This document shows, in pieces, positions 48,481-57,525 of a stretch of 64,000 nucleotides of DNA; the stretch's first letter is position 1, and every line of letters begins with the position of its first letter. This DNA comes from Zhihengliuella sp. (GTDB lineage: Bacteria; Actinomycetota; Actinomycetes; Actinomycetales; Micrococcaceae): contig NZ_JAPSJL010000003.1 in assembly GCF_031178195.1 (NCBI RefSeq), forward strand, positions 372,001 through 436,000. Reading direction: 5' to 3'. Under the pieces are notes generated by a model. The model did not search any database, had not been told where the DNA came from, and saw nothing but the letters and a program-made list of their open reading frames with translations. A program made the translations under genes and the position numbers.

Positions 48481-49410
48481 ATGTCTGACACCGCCGCCGC
48501 CCCCGCAGTCGCTGCCGCCCGCCCGGACCTCCCGTTCGGCACGCTCTCCGTCGCCATGGCCACCCCGTTCACCCGCGACGGCGGCGTCGACTACGAGCAG
48601 GCGGCCGCCCTGGCGACCAAGCTCGTCGACGAGGGCTGCGACTCGCTGGTCGTCACCGGCACCACGGGTGAGACCTCCACCCTGACGGACGAGGAGAACC
48701 TGGGCATGTTCCGGGCCGTGGTCGAGGCCGTGGGCGGCCGCGCCAAGGTCATCGCCGGCTCGACGACGAATGACACCCGCCACTCGATCCACCTCACCAC
48801 CGAGGCCGCCGAGCTCGGGGTCGACGGCGTGCTGGTCACCGCCCCGTACTACAACAAGCCCAGCCAGGCCGGCGTCATCGCCCACGTCGAGGCCATCGCC
48901 GCGGCCACCGAGCTGCCGATCATGCTCTACGACATCCCGGGCCGCTCCGGCATCGCGCTGTCCACCGAGACGATCATCCGCCTGGCCGACCACCCGCGCG
49001 TGATCGCGCTCAAGGACGCCAAGGCCGACTACCAGGCGACCACGCGCGTCCTGGCGAACACCGACCTGCACGTCTACTCGGGCGACGACGGTCTCACGCT
49101 GCCGCTGATGGCCGCCGGCGCCGTCGGCGTCGTCTCCGTGACGGCCCACGTGGCCGCACCGCTGTTCCGCGAGCTCGTCGACGCGGTACACGCCGGCGAT
49201 CTGGCCGCGGCCCGCCGGGCCCACTTCGCGATCGACCCGATCCAGCGCGCCGTGATGACCCACGCGCAGGGCGCCGTCGCGGCCAAGGCCGTCCTCCACT
49301 GGCAGGGCGTCCTGCCGAACCCGGCCGTCCGCCTGCCCCTCGTCGAGCCGTCCGAGTCCGAGGCCGCGGCGATCCGCGCGGACCTCGCGGAGGCCGGCTG
49401 GGACCTGTAG
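48481..49410 (+). CDS. dapA: 4-hydroxy-tetrahydrodipicolinate synthase
   Basis: The 309-residue TIM-barrel lyase condenses pyruvate with aspartate semialdehyde at the start of the DAP/lysine branch. Signatures are VTGTTGETSTLTDEE near 55, YYNKPSQAGVIAH near 122, LYDIPGRSG with the catalytic Tyr near 149, and the Schiff-base Lys178 in IALKDAK. The ATG at 48481 fits a leaderless promoter. The RNase J gene follows 10 bases later, an order common in actinobacteria. Confidence 0.95.
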   Translation: MSDTAAAPAVAAARPDLPFGTLSVAMATPFTRDGGVDYEQAAALATKLVDEGCDSLVVTGTTGETSTLTDEENLGMFRAVVEAVGGRAKVIAGSTTNDTRHSIHLTTEAAELGVDGVLVTAPYYNKPSQAGVIAHVEAIAAATELPIMLYDIPGRSGIALSTETIIRLADHPRVIALKDAKADYQATTRVLANTDLHVYSGDDGLTLPLMAAGAVGVVSVTAHVAAPLFRELVDAVHAGDLAAARRAHFAIDPIQRAVMTHAQGAVAAKAVLHWQGVLPNPAVRLPLVEPSESEAAAIRADLAEAGWDL

Positions 49411-49420
49411 GGGGAGCCCC

Positions 49421-51127
49421 GTGAGCGCGACCTCCGTGGCCCTGGCCGACGACGCCCGCCTGAACCAGCCGCCGGAACTCCAGCCCGGGACGCTCCGGGT
49501 GGTGCCGCTCGGCGGCATCGGCGAGATCGGCCGCAACATGACCGTCTTCGAACTGGACGGCAAGCTGCTGGTCGTCGACTGCGGCGTCCTCTTCCCCGAG
49601 GAGACCCAGCCCGGTGTGGATCTGATCCTCCCGGACTTCTCCTACCTCCGGGACCGGCTGGACGACGTCGTCGGCGTGGTCCTCACGCACGGGCACGAGG
49701 ACCACATCGGGGCGGTCCCGTACCTGCTCCGGCTCAAAGCCGATCTCCCGCTCATCGGCTCCCGGCTGACCCTCGCCCTCGTCGAGGCCAAGCTGGCCGA
49801 GCACCGCATCAAGCCGTTCACGCTCGTGGTCGCCGAGGGCCAGCGCGAGCGGCTGGGCCCCTTCGACTGCGAGTTCATCGCCGTCAACCACTCCATCCCC
49901 GACGCGCTGGCCGTGTTCGTCCGCACCACCGCCGGGACCGTGCTGCACACGGGCGACTTCAAGATGGACCAGCTGCCCATCGACGGCCGGATCACGGATC
50001 TGCGCGCCTTCGCCCGCGTCGGCGAGGAGGGCGTGGATCTGTTCCTCCCCGACTCCACGAACGCCGACGTCCCCGGCTTCACGACGGCGGAGCAGGAGAT
50101 CGGCCCCGTCCTCAGCCGGCTCATGGCTGCAGCCCCGAAGCGCGTCATCGTCGCCTCCTTCTCCTCGCACGTCCACCGCGTCCAGCAGGTCCTCGACGCC
50201 GCTCGCGAGCACGGGCGCAAGGTCGCCTTCGTCGGCCGCTCGATGGTGCGCAACATGGGCATCGCCGCCCAGCTCGGCTACCTCGACGTCCCGGAGGGGA
50301 TCCTCGTGGACCTGAAGCGGATCGACGAGGTCCCGGAGGACCGCCAGGTCCTGATGTCCACCGGATCCCAGGGCGAGCCCATGGCCGCGCTCTCGCGCAT
50401 GGCGAACGGCGACCACGCGGTCCGCGTCGGAGCCGGCGACACCGTCGTCCTGGCCTCCTCGCTCATCCCCGGCAACGAGAACGCCGTCTTCCGGGTGATC
50501 AACGGGCTGATGCGCCTGGGCGCGGAGGTGGTCCACAAGGGCACGGCCCGCGTCCACGTCTCCGGCCACGCTTCCGCCGGCGAGCTGCTCTACTGCTACA
50601 ACATCATCAAGCCCCGGAACGTCATGCCCGTGCATGGGGAGACCCGGCACCTGATCGCCAACGGCCGCCTCGCCGAGGCCACGGGGGTTCCCGCGGAGAG
50701 CGTCCTGCTGACCGAGGACGGGTCCGTCGTGGACCTGCGCGACGGCGTCGCACGCCAGGTCGGCCAGATCGAGTGCGGCTACGTGTACGTCGACGGGTCC
50801 AGGGTCGGCGCGGTCACCGATGACGACCTCAAGGACCGGCGGACCCTCGGCGAGGAGGGGTTCGTCTCCGTGATCTCCGTGGTCAACCGCCAGGACGGCA
50901 CCATCGTGTCCGGCCCGGACATCCACGCCCGCGGCGTCGCCGAGGACGACGCCGTGTTCGAGGAGATCCGGCCCCGCATCGCGGAGGCCCTCGCCGAGGC
51001 CGTCCGGAACAATCCCACACACACCACGCACCAGCTCCAGCAGGTGGTGCGACGGGTCATCGGCGCGTGGATCGGGCGCAAGCTGCGGCGCCGTCCGATG
51101 ATCGTGCCGGTGGTCCTCGAGGCCTAG
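49421..51127 (+). CDS. rnj: Ribonuclease J
   Basis: The 568-residue metallo-beta-lactamase/beta-CASP RNase has dual endo- and 5'-3' exonuclease activity in RNA decay. The zinc motif LTHGHEDHIGAVP lies near 89-101. Later motifs are HTGDFKMD (near 173), STNADVPGF and a beta-CASP domain with VHVSGHASAGE near 380. GTG 49421 has GGGGAGC 4 bases before it. It follows dapA, so it is probably in one operon, and ftsK has its own leaderless start. Confidence 0.94.
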   Translation: MSATSVALADDARLNQPPELQPGTLRVVPLGGIGEIGRNMTVFELDGKLLVVDCGVLFPEETQPGVDLILPDFSYLRDRLDDVVGVVLTHGHEDHIGAVPYLLRLKADLPLIGSRLTLALVEAKLAEHRIKPFTLVVAEGQRERLGPFDCEFIAVNHSIPDALAVFVRTTAGTVLHTGDFKMDQLPIDGRITDLRAFARVGEEGVDLFLPDSTNADVPGFTTAEQEIGPVLSRLMAAAPKRVIVASFSSHVHRVQQVLDAAREHGRKVAFVGRSMVRNMGIAAQLGYLDVPEGILVDLKRIDEVPEDRQVLMSTGSQGEPMAALSRMANGDHAVRVGAGDTVVLASSLIPGNENAVFRVINGLMRLGAEVVHKGTARVHVSGHASAGELLYCYNIIKPRNVMPVHGETRHLIANGRLAEATGVPAESVLLTEDGSVVDLRDGVARQVGQIECGYVYVDGSRVGAVTDDDLKDRRTLGEEGFVSVISVVNRQDGTIVSGPDIHARGVAEDDAVFEEIRPRIAEALAEAVRNNPTHTTHQLQQVVRRVIGAWIGRKLRRRPMIVPVVLEA

Positions 51128-51168
51128 CGCCGACCGTGTAAATCCGGGGCGAGCGCGGCCCCAGGCGG

Positions 51169-51174
51169 TACGGT
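51169..51174 (+). promoter_or_regulatory. Leaderless-type -10 for ftsK
   Basis: TACGGT is 6 bases before ATG 51181. Confidence 0.5.
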
Positions 51175-51180
51175 GGGCCC

Positions 51181-54162
51181 ATGGCCACCCGCACCGCACC
51201 CCGCCGGCCCAGTTCCAACGCGCGTTCCCAGTCGACGCGCTCCTCCGGCGCGCGCGGGTCCGGATCGACCGGCAAGGCCAAGGGCGGGGCGAAGAACGCC
51301 CCGGTCCAGCACGACTTCCCGTGGCCCGTCCGGGCCGTCCGCGGCGCCTGGATGGGCATCGCCCGCATGGTGGGCGGCGCCTTCCGCCAGATCGGCAGCA
51401 CGGTTCGTCCCGAACTCGAGGTGCGCCGCGACGGGACCGGGCTCTTCCTCGTCGTCGTGGCGCTCGTCGTCGCCGTCGTCGAGTGGTGGGGGCTGCGCGA
51501 CGTCGGCGGATTCGGCACCTGGGTGCACAACATCGCCGCCGGTTCCATCGGGTACATGGCCGTTCTGCTGCCGCTGGTCCTGCTGATCGGCGCGCTCCGA
51601 CTCTTCCGCTACCCGGAGGACGACGCCACCAACAACCGCGTCGGCATCGGCTTCGCCGTCGGCATCGCCGGCGGTGCGGGCATCGCCCACTGCGTCGCCG
51701 GGATCCCGACCGTGAACGACGCCTTCGAGCAGCTCTGGGCCGGCGGCGGCGTCCTCGGCTACCTGCTCACGTCGCCGCTGGCGGGCCTGCTCTCGCGCTG
51801 GGGCGCTCTGGCCGTCATGGCGCTGCTGGTCCTCCTGTCCCTGATGATCACGACGGCGACGCCCCTGAAGCGCATCCCCGAGCGCGTGCGGACCGGGTAC
51901 CGCTGGCTCGTCGGCCAGGACGCGGAGTCGGACGCGCAGTGGGAGCGCGAGAAGCGCCAGCGGCAGGAGGAGCACGACCAGAGCTACCTGTACGAGCGGG
52001 ACAAGGCCGGTGCGGCGGGCGGGAAGCCGCCCAAGGAGAAGCGCAAGTCGCTCTTCTCCCGCGACCGGAAGGGCCAGGACGAGGTCTTCGACGCCGAGGA
52101 CGAGGGCTTCACCGGCGACGCGGCCTACGAGCAGGCCGTCATCGCCGAGTCCGACGACGACGCCGGCGAGGCGAAGACCGAGGCCATCGACCTGGCGGCC
52201 GCACCCTCCGTGCCGCCGGGCGTCCGCCGTCCGACGGCGGCCGAGAAGGCCATGGCCCGGATGAAGGAGCAGATCGGGCTCGGCGGGCCCGAGGCCGACC
52301 CGGCGGCCGCGACGCCGTCGTCCGCCTCCAGCGCGGGCACCCCCGCCGAGCCGGCCACCGAGGCCCTGGACGCGGACGCGGTCAACCAGGCGCTCGCCCC
52401 CGAGAACGCGACCCGGCCCATCGCCAAGGCGCCGCTGCCGCCGATCCCGCAGCGCACCGAGCAGCTCCAGCTGGCCGGCGACGTCGCCTATACCCTGCCG
52501 CCCTCGGAGTTCCTCCCGCCGGGCCCGCCCGCCAAGGAGCGCTCCGAGGCGAACGACGCCGTCGTCGAGGCCCTCACACAGACCCTCGACCAGTTCAAGG
52601 TCGACGCGCAGGTCACCGGGTTCAGCCGCGGGCCGACGGTCACCCGCTACGAGATCGAGCTGTCGCCGGGCACCAAGGTGGAGAAGGTCACCGCGCTCTC
52701 CAAGAACATCTCCTACGCGGTCGCGTCCTCGGACGTGCGCATCCTCTCGCCGATCCCGGGCAAGAGCGCCATCGGCATCGAGATCCCGAACGCCGACAAG
52801 GAGGTCGTCGTCCTCGGCGACGTGCTCCGCTCCAACGCCGCCCGCAAGACCGACCACCCGATGGTCATGGGCGTCGGCAAGGACGTCGAGGGCGGGTTCG
52901 TCGTCGCGAACCTGGCCAAGATGCCGCACATGCTCGTCGCCGGCGCCACCGGCGCGGGCAAGTCCTCGTTCGTGAACTCGATGATCACCTCCATCCTCAT
53001 GCGGGCCACGCCGGACGAGGTGCGCATGGTGATGGTCGACCCCAAGCGGGTGGAGCTCACCGCCTACGAGGGCGTGCCGCACCTGATCACGCCCATCATC
53101 ACGAACCCGAAGAAGGCCGCCGAGGCGCTCCAGTGGGTCGTCAAGGAGATGGACACCCGGTACGACGACCTCGCCAACTTCGGCTTCAAGCATCTGGACG
53201 ACTTCAACAAGGCGGTCCGCGCCGGTAAGGTCACCCCGCCCCCGGGCAGCGAGCGCGTCCTGCGCCCCTACCCGTACCTGCTGGTGATCGTGGACGAGCT
53301 CGCGGACCTGATGATGGTCGCCCCGCGCGACGTCGAGGACTCGATCGTCCGCATCACCCAGCTCGCCCGCGCCGCCGGCATCCACCTGGTCCTCGCCACC
53401 CAGCGCCCCTCGGTCGACGTCGTGACCGGCCTCATCAAGGCCAATGTCCCCTCGCGCATGGCGTTCGCGACGAGCTCGGTCACCGACTCCCGCGTCGTCC
53501 TCGACCAGCCCGGCGCCGAGAAGCTCCTCGGCCAGGGCGACGCCCTGTTCCTGCCCATGGGCGCCTCGAAGCCCATGCGCGTCCAGGGTGCCTGGGTGAC
53601 GGAGTCGGAGATCCACCGGGTCGTCGAGCACGTCAAGAGCCAGCTCTCGGCCGTCTACCGGGAGGACGTCGCCGTCGAGGCGCCGAAGAAGCAGATCGAC
53701 GAGGAGATCGGCGACGACCTGGAGGTGCTCCTCCAAGCCACCGAGCTCGTCGTCACCACCCAGTTCGGCTCCACCTCGATGCTCCAGCGCAAGCTGCGCG
53801 TCGGATTCGCCAAGGCCGGCCGGCTCATGGACCTGCTCGAGTCCCGCGGCGTCGTCGGGCCGTCGGAGGGCTCGAAGGCCCGCGACGTCCTCGTGAAGCC
53901 GGACGACCTCCCCGGGGTGCTCGCCGCGATCAGGGGCGACACGCCCCCGGCCGGCGCCTCCGACGTCTCCGCCGCCGACGCCGCGCTCGTGGACAACGCC
54001 AACGCCAACCACACTGAGGAGACGCGCGAGTACGCCAGTGCCCAGCAGTACTCCAACGACGTGCTGGCGGACCAGGAGGCCGGCGTCCCGGAAGCCGTCG
54101 ACTACTACGACGGCGACGACGACAGTGGCGACGACGACGCCTGGCAGCTGACCGGCAGGTAG
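51181..54162 (+). CDS. ftsK: DNA translocase FtsK/SpoIIIE
   Basis: The 993-residue septal DNA pump has a basic N-terminus and four TM helices (about 85-225). An acidic/Ala-rich linker spans about 240-440, followed by the RecA-like motor and a C-terminal winged-helix gamma domain. Walker A is GATGAGKSS near 588-596, and Walker B sits in YLLVIVDELADLMM near 698-711. The gamma domain (about 860-925) includes FGSTSMLQRKLRVGFAKAGR, which normally binds KOPS-like DNA and XerD. The last 60 residues are acidic. ATG 51181 is supported by the -10. Confidence 0.95.
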   Translation: MATRTAPRRPSSNARSQSTRSSGARGSGSTGKAKGGAKNAPVQHDFPWPVRAVRGAWMGIARMVGGAFRQIGSTVRPELEVRRDGTGLFLVVVALVVAVVEWWGLRDVGGFGTWVHNIAAGSIGYMAVLLPLVLLIGALRLFRYPEDDATNNRVGIGFAVGIAGGAGIAHCVAGIPTVNDAFEQLWAGGGVLGYLLTSPLAGLLSRWGALAVMALLVLLSLMITTATPLKRIPERVRTGYRWLVGQDAESDAQWEREKRQRQEEHDQSYLYERDKAGAAGGKPPKEKRKSLFSRDRKGQDEVFDAEDEGFTGDAAYEQAVIAESDDDAGEAKTEAIDLAAAPSVPPGVRRPTAAEKAMARMKEQIGLGGPEADPAAATPSSASSAGTPAEPATEALDADAVNQALAPENATRPIAKAPLPPIPQRTEQLQLAGDVAYTLPPSEFLPPGPPAKERSEANDAVVEALTQTLDQFKVDAQVTGFSRGPTVTRYEIELSPGTKVEKVTALSKNISYAVASSDVRILSPIPGKSAIGIEIPNADKEVVVLGDVLRSNAARKTDHPMVMGVGKDVEGGFVVANLAKMPHMLVAGATGAGKSSFVNSMITSILMRATPDEVRMVMVDPKRVELTAYEGVPHLITPIITNPKKAAEALQWVVKEMDTRYDDLANFGFKHLDDFNKAVRAGKVTPPPGSERVLRPYPYLLVIVDELADLMMVAPRDVEDSIVRITQLARAAGIHLVLATQRPSVDVVTGLIKANVPSRMAFATSSVTDSRVVLDQPGAEKLLGQGDALFLPMGASKPMRVQGAWVTESEIHRVVEHVKSQLSAVYREDVAVEAPKKQIDEEIGDDLEVLLQATELVVTTQFGSTSMLQRKLRVGFAKAGRLMDLLESRGVVGPSEGSKARDVLVKPDDLPGVLAAIRGDTPPAGASDVSAADAALVDNANANHTEETREYASAQQYSNDVLADQEAGVPEAVDYYDGDDDSGDDDAWQLTGR

Positions 54163-54165
54163 CCT
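54160..54165 (+). promoter_or_regulatory. Leaderless-type -10 for pgsA overlapping the ftsK stop
   Basis: TAGCCT begins with the ftsK stop codon and lies 6 bases before GTG 54172. Confidence 0.5.
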
Positions 54166-54171
54166 GAAACC

Positions 54172-54804
54172 GTGACAGAACCCCGCTCGAACCCCGCCCC
54201 GGTGCCCACGCTGAACATCGCCAACGTGCTGACCGTCCTGCGCATCGTCATGGTGCCGCTGTTCGCCTGGCTCTTCGTCCTGGACGCCCCCGGCGGAGAA
54301 CCGCAGTACGCCGGATGGCGCTGGGCCGCGGCCGGCGTGTTCGCCCTGGCGATGTACACGGACAAGCTCGACGGCGACCTCGCGCGCAGCCGCGGCCTCA
54401 TCACGGACTTCGGCAAGATCGCGGACCCCATCGCCGACAAGCTCCTCACCGGTGCGGCGCTGGTGCTCTTCTCCCTCTACGGCGAGCTGTCCTGGTGGGC
54501 CACCGGCATCATCCTCGTGCGCGAGTGGGGCATCACCGTCATGCGATTCGTGGTGATCCGCTACGGGGTCATGCCCGCCTCGAAGGGCGGCAAGCTCAAG
54601 ACCGTCACGCAGGCGCTCGGGATCTTCCTCCTGCTGCTGCCGATCGCCCATACCATCGCGTGGCTGGGAGTGGTTGCCCTGGCGATCATGTGGCTCGCCG
54701 TGGCACTCACGCTGTACACCGGCATCGTCTACGTCGTCGACGCCATCCGGCTCCGCGCTGCCGCCACCTCGGGGCGCGAGGCCGACGGAGGCGAGCGTTC
54801 GTGA
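54172..54804 (+). CDS. pgsA: CDP-diacylglycerol--glycerol-3-phosphate 3-phosphatidyltransferase
   Basis: The 210-residue membrane enzyme makes phosphatidylglycerol phosphate. The CDP-alcohol phosphotransferase motif D-G-x2-A-R-x8-G-x3-D-x3-D is fully visible as DGDLARSRGLITDFGKIADP followed by IADK, near 63-86. There are about five TM helices. Start is GTG 54172. It overlaps cinA by 4 bases (GTGA), a coupling common in actinobacteria. Confidence 0.92.
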   Translation: MTEPRSNPAPVPTLNIANVLTVLRIVMVPLFAWLFVLDAPGGEPQYAGWRWAAAGVFALAMYTDKLDGDLARSRGLITDFGKIADPIADKLLTGAALVLFSLYGELSWWATGIILVREWGITVMRFVVIRYGVMPASKGGKLKTVTQALGIFLLLLPIAHTIAWLGVVALAIMWLAVALTLYTGIVYVVDAIRLRAAATSGREADGGERS

Positions 54805-55340
54805 GCGGCTCGAGTCGTGGCCGCCGTGCGGCGCCCGGCGCCGTGCCGTCCGGTGAGGGGGCGGAGCTCGCCGCGGCGATCGTGGCGAGTGGGACGGAAC
54901 AGGGTCTGACCGTCGCGACGGCCGAGTCGCTGACGGCCGGCCTCGTCGCTGCCGCCCTTGCCGACGTCCCCGGATCGTCGGCGGTTCTGCGCGGGGGAGT
55001 GGTGAGCTACCACAACGCGGTCAAGTCCGGGCTGCTGGGGGTCCCGGAGGAGCTCCTCGCCGAGCGCGGGAGCGTCGATCCGGAGGTGGCGCGGAGCATG
55101 GCCGCCGGAGCGCGGGCGGCCTGCGGCGCCGACATCGCGGTCTCGACGACCGGCGTGGCGGGGCCCTCGGCCCACGACGGCAAGCCGGTCGGCACCGTGT
55201 ACATCGGGTGGGCCGATGCGGAGGGGACGGGCGTCGTCGAACTGGATGCGGCGGGGACGCGGGTGCAGATCCGGCACGCGGCGCGGGACGCCGCACTCGC
55301 AGCGTTGGCCGATCGGATCGTCGAGCGTCCGGTCGCCTGA
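54801..55340 (+). CDS. cinA: CinA C-terminal domain protein (nicotinamide-nucleotide amidase)
   Basis: The 179-residue stand-alone CinA_C domain hydrolyses nicotinamide mononucleotide to nicotinate mononucleotide in NAD recycling. Signatures are TVATAESLTAGLVAAALADVP near 33-53, VVSYHNAVKSGLLGVPEELL near 66-85, and VSTTGVAGPSAHDGKPVGTV near 113-132. The N-terminal MoCF-like domain of full CinA is absent, which is normal for the short form. GTG 54801 overlaps the pgsA stop. Confidence 0.92.
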   Translation: MSGSSRGRRAAPGAVPSGEGAELAAAIVASGTEQGLTVATAESLTAGLVAAALADVPGSSAVLRGGVVSYHNAVKSGLLGVPEELLAERGSVDPEVARSMAAGARAACGADIAVSTTGVAGPSAHDGKPVGTVYIGWADAEGTGVVELDAAGTRVQIRHAARDAALAALADRIVERPVA

Positions 55341-55403
55341 CCGCAAGCTCAGCATTCCCCACATGTGACGTGCGTCTACTGGTGATCCCCGCCGCGCTGC
55401 GGC

Positions 55404-55409
55404 TAGGGT
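55404..55409 (+). promoter_or_regulatory. Candidate -10 for the ClgR-like regulator
   Basis: TAGGGT in the 189-base gap after cinA; a CCGC-GCT-GCGG palindrome (55393-55403) abuts it and could be an autoregulatory site. Confidence 0.35.
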
Positions 55410-55529
55410 GAGGGCATCGGGAACAAAAACCCCGGCGGCACCGTTGGACAGGATGAAGGGCTTCAGCGAACAGCGAGCCCCTTACATCGCACACGGCGGT
55501 GTTTTCTATGAAGGAGAACGGCAATACCA

Positions 55530-55958
55530 ATGGTCAAGCAGCCCATCACCATCAACGGCGTCGTCCGTTGGCGTGACGTGGGCACGGCAGAAGAAGATCG
55601 TCGAGACCACAAGGAGCGCAGCATGGTTGTCCTACGCCACGAGATCGGCGAGGTCCTCCGGGACTTCCGTCAGCGTCAGGGTCGCACCCTCCGCGAGGTG
55701 TCGCACAACGCCCGCGTCTCCCTGGGCTACCTGTCCGAGGTTGAACGGGGCCAGAAGGAAGCATCGTCCGAGCTCCTGTCGTCCATCTGCGGGGCGCTGG
55801 ACGTTCCGCTCGCGCTCATGCTCCGCGAAGTCAGCGATCGCGTCGCCCTCGCCGAGGGGGTCGGCGTGCCGGACACCGTCCCGAGCGAGCTGACGAACGA
55901 GTTCGGCAAGAACCTCACTCCGGAATGGCCGAAGTCGCCGCAGCCCATGGCCTCCTAG
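55530..55958 (+). CDS. ClgR-like XRE-family transcriptional regulator
   Basis: The 142-residue regulator has a Cro/C1 helix-turn-helix at about 38-95: [20 protein letters not shown] and [20 protein letters not shown]. This closely resembles ClgR, the activator of clp protease and stress genes in actinobacteria, as does its position after pgsA-cinA. Two starts are possible. ATG 55530 has AAGGAGAA 13 bases upstream; ATG 55623, with AAGGAGCG 7 bases upstream, gives 111 residues. The extra 31 residues have GC-rich third positions in their first half, so they may be real coding sequence. Confidence 0.85.
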   Translation: MVKQPITINGVVRWRDVGTAEEDRRDHKERSMVVLRHEIGEVLRDFRQRQGRTLREVSHNARVSLGYLSEVERGQKEASSELLSSICGALDVPLALMLREVSDRVALAEGVGVPDTVPSELTNEFGKNLTPEWPKSPQPMAS

Positions 55959-55981
55959 GCCCCACGACCAGTCGATGACGG

Positions 55982-56010
55982 CGGCCCTCCTGCTCGGCGC
56001 AGGAGGGCCG
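55982..56010 (+). terminator. Terminator after the ClgR-like gene
   Basis: A perfect 12-bp stem, CGGCCCTCCTGC (55982-55993) with GCAGGAGGGCCG (55999-56010), and a TCGGC loop, 24 bases after the stop. Confidence 0.7.
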
Positions 56011-56038
56011 TCCGTGTTTCCAGGGAGGAGCCAGCGCC

Positions 56039-56905
56039 ATGGACGTGCTGTGTACCGTCGCCGGGTTGGGGCTCGTGCTCTTCGGGGCGGTGGACATGTT
56101 CCAGACCCTGCTCCGCCCGACGGGCCAGGGGAGGACCAGCCGCTTCGTGCTGCGGGGGGTGTGGCGGATCTCGAAGGGGCTCGGCCACCGCCTCGGATCC
56201 GCCGTGGGGCCTGTCGCGATGGTCCTCGTCATCTGCCTCTGGGTCATGCTCATCGCCCTGGGCTGGGCGCTGGTGTACCTCCCCCACCTGCCGGAGGGCT
56301 TCGTCGTCGGGAGCGGGCTCGACCCGAGCGACTACTCGGGCCTCGCCGACGCCCTGTACGTCTCCGTCGTCGCGCTCTCCACGCTGGGCTACGGCGACGT
56401 CGTCCCCGTCGACCCGTGGCTGCAGGTCGTCGCGCCGCTCGAGGCCCTCAGCGGGTTCGCCGTGCTGACGGCCGCGCTGACCTGGTTCACGCAGATCTAT
56501 CCGCCGCTCTCGCGTCGACGCTCCCTCGCGGTGAAGCTCTCCGGCCTGGACAGGACGGGAGCCGCCGAGACGATCCCCCGCCTCGAGGCGGACGGCCTGG
56601 CGCGCCTGCTCGAGGGGCTCGCCGACGAGATCGGGCGCGTGCGGGTCGACTTCGCCCAGCATCCGGAGGCCTTCTACTTCCAGGAGGCCAGCAGCGACCT
56701 GTCCCTGGCCGGCGTGCTGCCGTGCGCCCTGGGCATCCGCGACGCCGCGAGTCCGCGTCCGGAACCCTCCGTGCAGCTCGCCGCACGCCAGCTCGACTTC
56801 ACGCTCGAGCAGCTGGCAGAGATTCTGCGCCGCGAGTTCTTCCAGTCGGCCGAGACGACCGAGGAGGTCTTCGCCGCCTACGCCGAGAGCACGGCCCTCG
56901 GCTGA
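56039..56905 (+). CDS. Two-TM potassium-channel-like protein
   Basis: The 288-residue protein has an N-terminal hydrophobic helix (about 4-24) and two further TMs (about 55-82 and 130-152). These flank a pore loop with the K+ selectivity motif STLGYGDVVP near 116-125. The C-terminal half is a soluble helical domain without recognised regulatory (RCK) features. It likely forms a tetrameric ion channel. ATG 56039 has GGGAGGAGC 7 bases upstream. The convergent MarR gene is 43 bases beyond its stop. Confidence 0.83.
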   Translation: MDVLCTVAGLGLVLFGAVDMFQTLLRPTGQGRTSRFVLRGVWRISKGLGHRLGSAVGPVAMVLVICLWVMLIALGWALVYLPHLPEGFVVGSGLDPSDYSGLADALYVSVVALSTLGYGDVVPVDPWLQVVAPLEALSGFAVLTAALTWFTQIYPPLSRRRSLAVKLSGLDRTGAAETIPRLEADGLARLLEGLADEIGRVRVDFAQHPEAFYFQEASSDLSLAGVLPCALGIRDAASPRPEPSVQLAARQLDFTLEQLAEILRREFFQSAETTEEVFAAYAESTALG

Positions 56906-56948
56906 GGACACGGCAGGCGAGGAGCACGCGGTCCCGTCCGGATCCGCG

Positions 56949-57422
56949 TCAGAGCTGGTCCTTCTGGTAGGTCCGGTTCAGCTTGCCGAGGAGGCCCGCG
57001 AGTTCGGCGAGTTCCTCGTCCTGCCAGTCCTCCAGCAGGGTGTGGAAGACCCGACGGCGGGCGGTCTGGGCCGCTGCCAGCTGCTCGGCCCCCGCCGGAG
57101 TGAGGGAGATGGTCTGCGCACGCCCGTCGCTGGGGTCGACCTCCTTGCTGACGACGCCGATGGACTCGAGCATCGAGACCTGCCGGCTGACCGTCGGCTT
57201 GCCGACGCCGATCTCTGCCGCGAGCTCCGTCAGGCGCATCGCGCCGCAGCGCTGCAGCGTGCGGAGCAGACCGTAGGCGCCCGGCTCCATGTCCGGGTGG
57301 ACGCTGCGGGCGACCTTGTTGCCGATGGCCCGGGACCGCCGCCAGAGCAGGCTCAGCTGCTCCTCCATGGCATTGATGGCCTCTTGGCGCTCGGCATCGG
57401 ACGGGACCTCGTGCGAACTCAT
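56949..57422 (-). CDS. MarR-family transcriptional regulator
   Basis: The 157-residue winged-helix dimer has ELAAEIGVGKPTVSRQVSML near 70-89 as the recognition helix region and VSKEVDPSDGRAQTISLTPA as the wing near 92-111. The ligand and target genes are unknown. ATG 57422 sits 6 bases after TAGGAT on the minus strand, so the transcript is probably leaderless. It is divergent from the DUF3046-recA block. Confidence 0.88.
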   Translation of the reverse strand: MSSHEVPSDAERQEAINAMEEQLSLLWRRSRAIGNKVARSVHPDMEPGAYGLLRTLQRCGAMRLTELAAEIGVGKPTVSRQVSMLESIGVVSKEVDPSDGRAQTISLTPAGAEQLAAAQTARRRVFHTLLEDWQDEELAELAGLLGKLNRTYQKDQL

Positions 57423-57428
57423 GGCTCA

Positions 57429-57434
57429 ATCCTA
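57429..57434 (-). promoter_or_regulatory. Leaderless-type -10 for the MarR gene
   Basis: Minus-strand TAGGAT ends 6 bases before the ATG at 57422. Confidence 0.5.
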
Positions 57435-57513
57435 GAGCGCCCGCCCTCCACGGGAGGGGTTGTGCTGCGCGGGCCGCAACGTGGGCCGATGCCTCCGCCG
57501 CGGCGCCGCATGC

Positions 57514-57519
57514 CACAAT
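57514..57519 (+). promoter_or_regulatory. Leaderless-type -10 for the DUF3046 gene
   Basis: CACAAT is 6 bases before GTG 57526. Confidence 0.4.
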
Positions 57520-57525
57520 GGCCGC

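Noticed and set aside
51124..54651. Long minus-strand frame of over 1,100 codons opposite ftsK
   Set aside because: Its Asp/Val/Arg/Gly-rich composition and lack of domains show it is the complement of the ftsK codons. ftsK has clear motifs on the plus strand.
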